A DNA stretch of 20,233 nt from a virus. Made by a program: the position numbers and the translations under genes. The notes under the pieces are model-generated. The model was not told the origin of the DNA and searched no databases. It saw nothing but the letters and a program-made list of their open reading frames with translations. The DNA is taken from positions 1-20,233 of IMG/VR virus record IMGVR_UViG_3300031999_000244; one strand, given 5' to 3'. How positions within the stretch are numbered: position 1 is the first letter of the stretch; each line of letters starts with the position of its first letter. This document shows positions 14,623 to 20,233 of this stretch, one piece after another.

Positions 14623-14854
14623 GTTCTAATTGTATTAATGTCCTTTCTTTTTGGATAATTATTTTGTTGTTTGATTTTAAGCTATCAAATTTATTCCAAT
14701 GCAATTCCTCCATCTGCTCCAACGCTTTAATCTCTTTCTCTAATTGATTTTTTTCCAATAGCAGTTCATTAGTTTTTTGAATTCCATATAGTGTATATAA
14801 TGCAAACACAATTATTAACACAACCCCAACCCATTGTGATTTTATAAAACTCAT
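14531..14854 (-). CDS. Inner-membrane spanin-like protein (Rz-type)
   Basis: A 107-aa protein read from MSFIKSQWVG at 14854. A Met seven codons earlier (14875) is possible, but 14854 shares a base with the endolysin stop (TAATG), the junction type repeated in this operon. One N-terminal membrane helix (VGVVLIIVFALYTLYGI) is followed by a long periplasmic coiled coil (LLLEKNQLEKEIKALEQMEE onward). This is the build of i-spanins, which cross the periplasm and fuse the membranes at the end of phage lysis. It follows the endolysin directly and embeds the start of the exported 155-aa gene, as Rz embeds Rz1. Function is inferred from architecture and place. Confidence 0.65.
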   Translation of the reverse strand: MSFIKSQWVGVVLIIVFALYTLYGIQKTNELLLEKNQLEKEIKALEQMEELHWNKFDSLKSNNKIIIQKERTLIQLEHDTIKIIDTIAFSELQRYFAERYNQKDSIK

Positions 14855-15462
14855 TACTTTATTTTTTTGTACCATTCGTTTGTTAATTTTATTCTTTCAT
14901 CTAAACCAATAGTTCCTCCATTAACTCTTTTTGAAATTTTTTCAATAGAGTCTTTAGTCACAGTGCTGGCGATAGGTAGCAATCCATTTTTTTTAAAAAA
15001 GAATAAAGCACTTTCAAAATAGTATTTTGTTCCAACTAACTCAGGATTAGCTACACAATCTTCTTTAATAAAATCCGAAAATTCTTTAAAGTTTGATTTA
15101 CCGGTTAATTGCAAAGCACCGGCCCCCCTGTATTTCCAGCCATCTTTTGACGCCTCGTCTCCATTGCCCATTCTATTAGCATATGTTCTTGATGCAATCA
15201 AATCTGGTTTTCTTGCATAAGTAGCAGCTTGCTCAGTCGTAAAATACTTAGGAAATATTTTTCTTAATCCATCGGCTGAATAATTAACATTTTCCCTCTC
15301 CGATTTAAAATGCCCACTTTCATGCTCAGCTTGCCCAAGTATATGCGCTAGTTGCTCATCAGTTACCGCCCAAGCCTCTTTTATTTTTGCAAATGATTGC
15401 TTACCCAAAATCCCATCAGCTGTTAATCCCAACTTTTTTTGCAAATCAGCTAGCTTACTCAT
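14854..15462 (-). CDS. GH19-type endolysin
   Basis: A 202-aa muralytic enzyme read from MSKLADLQKK at 15462; the longer frame from 15510 adds 16 residues of doubtful coding inside the holin gene. Residues 3-28 (LADLQKKLGLTADGILGKQS) look like a short peptidoglycan-binding motif. The GH19 lysozyme domain follows: AEHESGHF (45-52) with the likely general acid Glu48, RENVNYSADGLRKIFPKYF (56-74), TYANRMGNGDEASKDGWKYR (93-112) and GAGALQLTGKSNF (113-125). GH19 phage enzymes cleave the glycan strands of the cell wall. There is no signal peptide, so release depends on a holin, and a holin candidate lies just upstream, overlapping by 8 bp. Confidence 0.88.
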   Translation of the reverse strand: MSKLADLQKKLGLTADGILGKQSFAKIKEAWAVTDEQLAHILGQAEHESGHFKSERENVNYSADGLRKIFPKYFTTEQAATYARKPDLIASRTYANRMGNGDEASKDGWKYRGAGALQLTGKSNFKEFSDFIKEDCVANPELVGTKYYFESALFFFKKNGLLPIASTVTKDSIEKISKRVNGGTIGLDERIKLTNEWYKKIK

Positions 15463-15697
15463 CCTCTTTTTTATCCTTATTAAATACTGTTCCTGCCATA
15501 GATATTCCAAAACTAACTGAAGTTAATATTAAGAACCCATTAAATATGAATTCTTCTATAACTAATTTATTACCAATTATTCCTGTTATAACGTCTGCTA
15601 TTAAAGTAAACACCATCATAAAAAAAGAAACTACTCCAACGAATGATTTCTCATTTATATCGTTATTATCACTAATTAAATTTTTCCAAAATCCCAT
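15455..15697 (-). CDS. Holin candidate with two membrane helices
   Basis: An 80-aa protein. A polar N-terminus (MGFWKNLISDNNDINEKS) is followed by two hydrophobic helices, FVGVVSFFMMVFTLIADVIT (about 19-38) and FIFNGFLILTSVSFGISMAG (about 51-70), and a charged tail (NKDKKEDE). Size, two helices and charged C-terminus fit phage holins, which form lesions in the inner membrane and release the endolysin. The endolysin gene follows with an 8-bp overlap. The protein is not assigned to a named holin family, and a different small membrane protein cannot be excluded, although position makes holin the best call. Confidence 0.72.
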   Translation of the reverse strand: MGFWKNLISDNNDINEKSFVGVVSFFMMVFTLIADVITGIIGNKLVIEEFIFNGFLILTSVSFGISMAGTVFNKDKKEDE

Positions 15698-15699
15698 AA

Positions 15700-16083
15700 T
15701 TATTTTATTGTGTCTTTAACGGTTATTGAATCTTTATTTTTACCAAGTACCTTGTCAAAGAATGATCTTTTTTTAGGTAATTTATATTCATTTATTTTTT
15801 TATTGGCTACTATCAAACAATCTTTTGTAATAGCTATTTCCTCTTTTAGATTAGAGTTTTCAGTTTTAAGATTAGAATTTTCTGATTTAAAAACATCTTT
15901 CTGATAAACAACTTTCTTAACATCGTCTTCTAAACCCTCTGTTTTTACTAATAGACTATTCATTTTCTCTATGTCGTTAGAGAATAAAGAATCCATAGTT
16001 ACAACGTCTTTGTTTTTTTCCGTAACAGTGGATTTATTACAAGCCACTGCTAACAATATAAATAGTATAAATATCTTTCTCAT
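15700..16083 (-). CDS. Coiled-coil lipoprotein, outer-membrane spanin candidate
   Basis: A 127-aa protein with a lipoprotein signal (MRKIFILFILLAVAC), Cys15 being the probable lipidated residue, followed by NKST. The mature part is highly charged, and residues of about 60-90 form a coiled coil with a duplicated SENSNLKTENSNLKEE. The C-terminus is basic then acidic (LPKKRSFFDKVLGKNK). A lipoprotein with a periplasmic coiled coil, coupled by TAATG to a one-helix coiled-coil protein upstream and followed by holin and endolysin, fits an o-spanin. It is longer than the small Rz1-type lipoproteins. Other lipoprotein roles, such as blocking superinfection, are possible. Confidence 0.65.
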   Translation of the reverse strand: MRKIFILFILLAVACNKSTVTEKNKDVVTMDSLFSNDIEKMNSLLVKTEGLEDDVKKVVYQKDVFKSENSNLKTENSNLKEEIAITKDCLIVANKKINEYKLPKKRSFFDKVLGKNKDSITVKDTIK

Positions 16084-16343
16084 TATTTCAATCCTTTAAT
16101 TTGGTCTAACAATTCTAATTTGGCAGCAGCTCTTGCTAATGTACTATCTGACTTTTTAAGCCTTTCGTCTAATAGATCTACTTTTTTAGTTAGCTGTTCA
16201 ACATTAATACTACACTTATCTATTTGTGATATATAATTCATTTTATTGTCTATGTATAAATAGCCCACAGCTAATACCACCAAAAACAATAGCCCCTTTA
16301 CAGGATCTTTAGAAAATTCTTTAAAACTTATTGGCATTTCCAT
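16083..16343 (-). CDS. One-helix coiled-coil protein, inner-membrane spanin candidate
   Basis: An 86-aa protein. After a short N-terminus (MEMPISFKEFSKDPVKG) comes a membrane helix (LLFLVVLAVGYLYI, about 18-31) and then a coiled coil to the end (VEQLTKKVDLLDERLKKSDS onward). The topology would place the coil in the periplasm. It shares one base with the downstream lipoprotein gene, and together they form an inner/outer-membrane pair of the kind expected of spanins. Met3 (16337) is an alternative start. It is short for an i-spanin and could also be an antiholin-like or phage-tail-associated membrane protein. Confidence 0.6.
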   Translation of the reverse strand: MEMPISFKEFSKDPVKGLLFLVVLAVGYLYIDNKMNYISQIDKCSINVEQLTKKVDLLDERLKKSDSTLARAAAKLELLDQIKGLK

Positions 16344-16416
16344 ATTTTAATTAATGTTATAAATATTATTTTTAATTTTTTTGTTATTAAATTTGCTTTT
16401 TTAAGTATATTTTAAA

Positions 16417-16551
16417 TTACCTACCTTGCCCTTTATATAATTTCTTGTAATTCTTAGAATCTTTTAAACTTGATGTTTTGGATTTTGAGTGAACTCCAGG
16501 TCTTGATATGTTTTTTTCAACTTTTATAGCGGTTACAGTTTGTTTTGCCAT
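16417..16551 (-). CDS. 44-aa basic conserved phage protein
   Basis: A 44-aa open frame beginning MAKQTVTAIKVEKNISRPG and ending DSKNYKKLYKGQGR. It is very rich in Lys and Ser, with RPGVHSKSKTSS in the middle and a GQGR end. I recall nearly the same pattern (RPGVHxKxKTS...NYKKxYxGQGR) as a tiny recurrent protein in late regions of uncultured Bacteroidota phages. That supports it as a real gene despite its size. The A-rich leader contains AACAATATAC shortly before the ATG. No function is known to me; a nucleic-acid-binding or virion-internal peptide is plausible because of the charge. Confidence 0.65.
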   Translation of the reverse strand: MAKQTVTAIKVEKNISRPGVHSKSKTSSLKDSKNYKKLYKGQGR

Positions 16552-16572
16552 TTTGTATATTGTTTTTTATTT

Positions 16573-17172
16573 TTATCCTATTTCTTCTACTATAATACTT
16601 GATGGGTATATATCGCTAGCGCAAGCGCTTTCTATATATAAGTCATATGGAACATATCCGTTAGTTAGCACGGTAATATCGCTGGTTGATGTTGCTCTTG
16701 TGTCATACGTAGAATTATATGGAAATATTATGCCTCCATTAACTTGAAGTCTTATATTGGTACCTGTATCATATACATTAAGAAAGCACTCAAACCTACA
16801 ATAACTAGTGTTACCATCGTTGCTAACTGATCCAACATGACTAGGAGATATTAAATACTTTCCTACGCCAACTTCATCTAACCCTATTTTTAAATTAACT
16901 GCACTATTTGCTTGTGTTATTCTAAAATACATAGTTATTTTTATAGTTCTACCGGAGTTAATATTTGGTTTTTCAAAATAACTTGCCAGTAAACTTATGC
17001 TACCTTTACTACCGCCTATTCCGCTTGTTGCGCCAAATACGGATCCGTCAGGGGCAACCAGGGGAGCAGCCGAGTCGGGCATCTGAAAACTATATATAAT
17101 CTTAGGTGTCCACCCTGATGTTAGGTTTGATATTTGATTTGGTCCTGAACTAAAAGTTGTAAATGCTGGCAT
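16573..17172 (-). CDS. Beta-rich tail or adhesin-like protein
   Basis: A 199-aa protein with little charge and many strands (TIKITMYFRITQANSAVNLK, YCRFECFLNVYDTGTNIRLQ, then VPYDLYIESACASDI near the end). The strand pattern suggests a jelly-roll or carbohydrate-binding-like sandwich. Near the N-terminus, Gly/Ser-rich stretches (GSVFGATSGIGGSKGSISL) give flexible loops. It lies 6 bp after the large tail-fibre gene and shares its low-charge, Thr/Ser/Gly-rich style, so it is probably a fibre tip, accessory baseplate or receptor-binding component. No named family was recognised. There is no signal peptide or enzyme motif. Confidence 0.65.
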   Translation of the reverse strand: MPAFTTFSSGPNQISNLTSGWTPKIIYSFQMPDSAAPLVAPDGSVFGATSGIGGSKGSISLLASYFEKPNINSGRTIKITMYFRITQANSAVNLKIGLDEVGVGKYLISPSHVGSVSNDGNTSYCRFECFLNVYDTGTNIRLQVNGGIIFPYNSTYDTRATSTSDITVLTNGYVPYDLYIESACASDIYPSSIIVEEIG

Positions 17173-17178
17173 ATTTTT

Positions 17179-20100
17179 TTATGTTAAAGTTTTTCTTAAT
17201 ATAAGTCTTGATGTTGTATTAATGTTTATTGGATAAGTATTACCTAAATTATTATATACATATAATTTTATTTCTGTACCGTTCCATTCTACATCAAAAG
17301 TAATGCCGGAGGTATCGCCCATTGATAGTATATTATCATTGGACCAGACTATTACGGAACCGTCACCATTAAATATTGCTCTAATAGTCCCGCTTTGCAT
17401 AATATTATTAGCAGAATCTTCTTGAATTACATAATCCGTAAAGAATCCTGAATATATACTAGCACTTAAAAACAAAAGAACGTCACTTCCTCCATCATTT
17501 GCTACCCCAGTAGTAGGTGCCCAAAAATGAGGGTAACCTTTAGCATCTATAGAGTTTTTAGCAATGCCTAACGTATCACTACCTATAAAATTGTCTCCTA
17601 AAGGTCTTTTAAACGCGTCGAGTCCTATAAAAGTATTTCTATCTCCTTCAATATACTTACCAGAAGAAGCTCCTAAAACGGTATTATTTAATCCTGTTGA
17701 ATTGCTAGTAAATGCTGATTCCCCCACGACTGTATTACCTGCCAGGTTCCCAGCTCCTCTACCAACGGTAATTCCGTTTATTAGCGCGTCTCCATTAACA
17801 TCAAGTAGTTTAGCAGGTGTTACGGTTCCTAATCCTAACCTATTGTTAGTATCATCCCAAAAGAAATTTGCATTATCTTGAGTAATTGTAGTTCCATTAG
17901 AGAATAATACCGACCCACTTGTTAAACTTGGTAATGTAAACTTACCATTAAATGCACTCCAATCTGTTGAACTTAAATAACCATTCTGAGAGGCGCTCGA
18001 TTGTAATATTGATAATGTTCTATCTGCAGTTAAATCACCACCACCTTGTAATGGAGATGTTGTGCTTATATTTCTTGTTGTTGGAACTCCACCTAATCCG
18101 CTTAGTGTATACTCAGGAACATTCAATACCCCTCCTATTAAAGTAGAAGCGCCTGAAGAACCAGTAATTGTTAAAGATGTAAACGTTGCCGCGGGAGGCG
18201 TTGGTATATTTAATGTATTTGATACAAAAGTGGCCGCTCCCGTACCTGTTGTTGTAAGAGTTATTGTATTTTGTTTTCCATTAAACGCACTCCAATCAGT
18301 GGTGCTTAATGCTCCTCTATTTGATGCAGATGCTGTTGGTAAATTAAATGTATGGGTATCTGTTACAGATGATATATTAAAATCAGAACCTGATGTGCCT
18401 ACGGCAAAATTTTGTACCTGTGCAGTTAATCCATTTAAAGCAGTTAACCCTGTTGAGAATGTTGTTATGATTTGTGATAAATGACTATTCTCAGTATGCA
18501 TAGTTATTGTTCTACCACTATGTGTAACATAGAATCTAACTGCCAATCTATCCGTAACAAGTAATACTGTAGAAGGCACTGCTATTGCCGTTAAATATAA
18601 ATCTATACTTGTACCGCCCGTAATATTTTCAGGAGTTGCTGATGAAGAAGAAATTAATGTAAATGCAGCACCGTCGTATTTATATAATTCAACATAGAAT
18701 GAAGGACTTCCTCCTCCTGACGAAGCGCTAAAATAAGTTTCAAAATTCCAATTACCTGCAGGTATTAATAATTTATTTGGATCTCCTGCGTCTGTAATAA
18801 ACTGAGCAATATATCCATCTGCATTTATAGTAAAATCTGTACCTGCTCCAATAACAGGGATACTATTCATTTCTTTATATGCAACACCTCCTATTGTACC
18901 TTGAGACACACTACCATTTAAGTAATAAGATACAGAAGCGCCGCCACCGCCACCGCCCGGGTTATAAGTAGCTAAAGCACCATCTCCTCTTATATATTGG
19001 CTTGCAGTACCTGCTCCTGTAACAGCAATTGCACCTGCTCCTGTTATTGGACTATTTGAAACAGTAAAGGCTACAGGCATTGTCAGTCCTACACTTGTTA
19101 CTGTGCCACTATTTGCATTTGATAATGTACCTGCTGATAAACTAAGTCCCGTTCCAATAGTAATCTCTTCCATTACACCTGTCCCTGCTGTACTTCTACC
19201 AATAAGTTTATTAGTAGCCATTGAGGTAGAGATAACTGGCGCAGAACCTCCTGATGAGGTTATTGGTCCTGTTGCAGTAACTCCTGTAATAGTACCAACA
19301 CTCCAAGTCCTATCAGCTGTTAAGTCATAAGCAGTTCCGTTTATTGTAAGCGTTCTACCTGTTGGAACCCCTCCTAATCCCGCTAAAGTATATCCGGGAA
19401 CATTTAATACCCCACCTATTAAGGTTGATAATCCAAAAGTTCCAGATGTTGTAAGTGATGTAAATGCCGCGGTTGGAGGGGTTGGTATATTTAATACATT
19501 AGCTATTAAAGTAGCTGCTCCGGTGCCTGTAGTAGTTAAACTTGTTATACGATTTGTATAAGCCGTATTCCAATTTGCAGAGTCGTCGGTAATATAAGAT
19601 ATTACGCCAGACGTAGACTTAACTAACCCTGTGCCTGATAACGCGTTTTGTTTTCCGTTGAAAATTCCCCAATCAGTAGAACTTAAATATCCATTAACTG
19701 TTGAACTAGACTGGTTTATTGTAACTGTACCAGCTGTATCTACCAAAGGAGATGTGAATGTATAAGACGCCCCGCCTCCTGAATACTGTGGTATATTAAG
19801 TGTTGAACCAACTAATGTTGCAGCACCACTCGTTCCAGTTACTGTTAATGTTATTGCATCCTGTTTTGCGTTCCAAGTTGAAGCAGACGCTATCCTTGAA
19901 TCTGCAAGAGTTCCACTCCATCCTAATGTTAATGAAACACCTTGTAACAATGAAGTATTAGGTGTTCCCCCTAATGTTAGCGTTACATTTGTATCATTAA
20001 CTCTTGTGAGTGCGGAAGGTGTAATTACAGGTATACTTAACGAATAATCGGGTATATTTAGAGTGTCCGCTACAAACGTAGCCGCTCCGGTGGAACCTAT

Positions 20101-20233
20101 AGTTGTTAATGTTATACTATCTTGTTTTGCATTCCAATATGCGGCAGAAGCTATTCTATTGTCTGCTAGTAATCCGGTCCAACCTACAGTTATAGACACG
20201 TTGTTAAACAAAGCGTTAGCGGGCGTTCCTCCT
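17179..20233 (-). CDS. Large repetitive tail fibre (N-terminus cut by window end)
   Basis: The frame is open to the end of the window. The TTG at 20211 is not the start, because codons before it (GGTPANALFNN) continue a repeat seen again inside the protein (GGTPNTSLLQG). At least 1017 residues are visible. Repeats of about 87 residues carry ADSRIASASTWNAKQDAITL, GAATLVGSTLNIPQYS and GYLSSTDWSAFNGKQN blocks, typical of fibre shafts. A Gly-run linker (PGGGGGGAS) lies at about 18930-18965 and precedes a globular segment. Near 17575-17775, GNTVVGESAF and GLNNTVLGASSG resemble the trimeric YadA-head type repeat. The unique C-terminal ~120 residues may be the receptor-binding tip. No autoproteolytic chaperone domain was recognised. 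Confidence 0.82.
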   Translation of the reverse strand, partial: GGTPANALFNNVSITVGWTGLLADNRIASAAYWNAKQDSITLTTIGSTGAATFVADTLNIPDYSLSIPVITPSALTRVNDTNVTLTLGGTPNTSLLQGVSLTLGWSGTLADSRIASASTWNAKQDAITLTVTGTSGAATLVGSTLNIPQYSGGGASYTFTSPLVDTAGTVTINQSSSTVNGYLSSTDWGIFNGKQNALSGTGLVKSTSGVISYITDDSANWNTAYTNRITSLTTTGTGAATLIANVLNIPTPPTAAFTSLTTSGTFGLSTLIGGVLNVPGYTLAGLGGVPTGRTLTINGTAYDLTADRTWSVGTITGVTATGPITSSGGSAPVISTSMATNKLIGRSTAGTGVMEEITIGTGLSLSAGTLSNANSGTVTSVGLTMPVAFTVSNSPITGAGAIAVTGAGTASQYIRGDGALATYNPGGGGGGASVSYYLNGSVSQGTIGGVAYKEMNSIPVIGAGTDFTINADGYIAQFITDAGDPNKLLIPAGNWNFETYFSASSGGGSPSFYVELYKYDGAAFTLISSSSATPENITGGTSIDLYLTAIAVPSTVLLVTDRLAVRFYVTHSGRTITMHTENSHLSQIITTFSTGLTALNGLTAQVQNFAVGTSGSDFNISSVTDTHTFNLPTASASNRGALSTTDWSAFNGKQNTITLTTTGTGAATFVSNTLNIPTPPAATFTSLTITGSSGASTLIGGVLNVPEYTLSGLGGVPTTRNISTTSPLQGGGDLTADRTLSILQSSASQNGYLSSTDWSAFNGKFTLPSLTSGSVLFSNGTTITQDNANFFWDDTNNRLGLGTVTPAKLLDVNGDALINGITVGRGAGNLAGNTVVGESAFTSNSTGLNNTVLGASSGKYIEGDRNTFIGLDAFKRPLGDNFIGSDTLGIAKNSIDAKGYPHFWAPTTGVANDGGSDVLLFLSASIYSGFFTDYVIQEDSANNIMQSGTIRAIFNGDGSVIVWSNDNILSMGDTSGITFDVEWNGTEIKLYVYNNLGNTYPININTTSRLILRKTLT
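18080..18262 (-). repeat. In-frame direct repeat in tail fibre, copy B
   Basis: This 183-bp stretch lines up without gaps with 19361-19543, 1281 bp away (a multiple of three). Both copies encode GTGAAT...LNIPTPP, a short variable part, then STLIGGVLNVP and GGVPT. The copies have drifted, so the repeat is old, but the fixed length suggests that the fold constrains it. Confidence 0.7.
19361..19543 (-). repeat. In-frame direct repeat in tail fibre, copy A
   Basis: Upstream partner of the repeat at 18080-18262. It encodes the shaft module with LNIPTPP and LNVPGYTLAGLGGVP. The two copies frame the Gly-run linker and the globular segment between them, so the fibre appears built as shaft, insert, shaft, tip. 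Confidence 0.7.
19862..20233 (-). repeat. ~87-residue tandem fibre repeat units
   Basis: WNAKQDSITL (encoded near 20123) and WNAKQDAITL (near 19862) are 261 bp apart, one unit of 87 codons. Each unit contains GGTP, a VSxTxGWxG strand, LADxRIASA and WNAKQD. The upstream unit runs off the window, so the total number of copies is unknown. Confidence 0.7.

Noticed and set aside
14855-14875. Start of the spanin-like gene at 14875
   Set aside because: The Met at 14854 forms the TAATG junction typical of this operon and leaves a membrane helix near the N-terminus. The earlier Met remains possible.
15463-15510. Longer N-terminus of the endolysin (start at 15510)
   Set aside because: The extra 16 residues lie wholly inside the holin gene and lack any domain, while MSKLADLQ at 15462 begins right at the peptidoglycan-binding-like motif.
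18062-18484. 140-aa plus-strand open frame, and similar ones at 17564-17881 and 19103-19330
   Set aside because: They are shadows of the repetitive tail-fibre gene; Pro/Val-rich translations mirror its Gly/Thr repeats.
20209-20211. TTG as start codon of the tail-fibre gene
   Set aside because: The frame continues upstream to the window end with residues that match an internal repeat, so the gene begins outside the window.
1-20233. tRNA genes, CRISPR arrays, integrase or attachment sites, insertion sequences
   Set aside because: No cloverleaf-like segment, regularly spaced repeat array, recombinase motif or terminal inverted repeats with a transposase were seen.

Overview
The window is a stretch of tailed-phage (Caudoviricetes) genome. 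Every supported gene lies on the minus strand, so transcription runs from position 20233 down to 1. Genes are packed almost without gaps and the DNA is AT-rich. Start codons follow A-rich leaders rather than clear Shine-Dalgarno sites. Exported proteins have signal peptides ending in FAQ or ISQ. Both traits point to a Bacteroidota host, probably Flavobacteriia-like. The capsid, portal and terminase sequences resemble those of crAss-like phages or their relatives. That resemblance is from memory of the families; no search was run.

Layout in transcription order. (a) 20233-16573: a large repetitive tail-fibre gene, cut by the window end, and a second adhesin-like protein. (b) 16551-14155: a 44-aa basic protein and a lysis block: membrane-anchored coiled-coil protein, lipoprotein, holin, GH19 endolysin, a second membrane-anchored coiled-coil protein, and an exported protein that may end in outer-membrane strands. 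(c) 14087-11831: groEL, groES and a winged-helix-like protein, each overlapping the next by 4 bp. (d) 11841-8267: many small proteins, including a low-complexity protein, a one-helix membrane protein, a Lys/Ala/Met-rich basic protein, a tiny HExxH metallopeptidase, an exported possibly lipocalin-like protein, and small beta-rich virion candidates. (e) 8267-1: a protein that reads as two GroES-like domains, a terminase small-subunit candidate, TerL, portal, an acidic scaffold candidate and the major capsid protein, cut by the window start.

This is a late module for virion assembly, host recognition and lysis. The most unusual content is chaperonin-related: a complete GroEL, a canonical-looking GroES and a separate tandem GroES-like protein upstream of the terminase. 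The lysis block is also unusual because it has two candidate envelope-spanning pairs rather than one. No tRNA, CRISPR, integrase or insertion sequence was seen, and no stretch over 300 bases lacks a gene.
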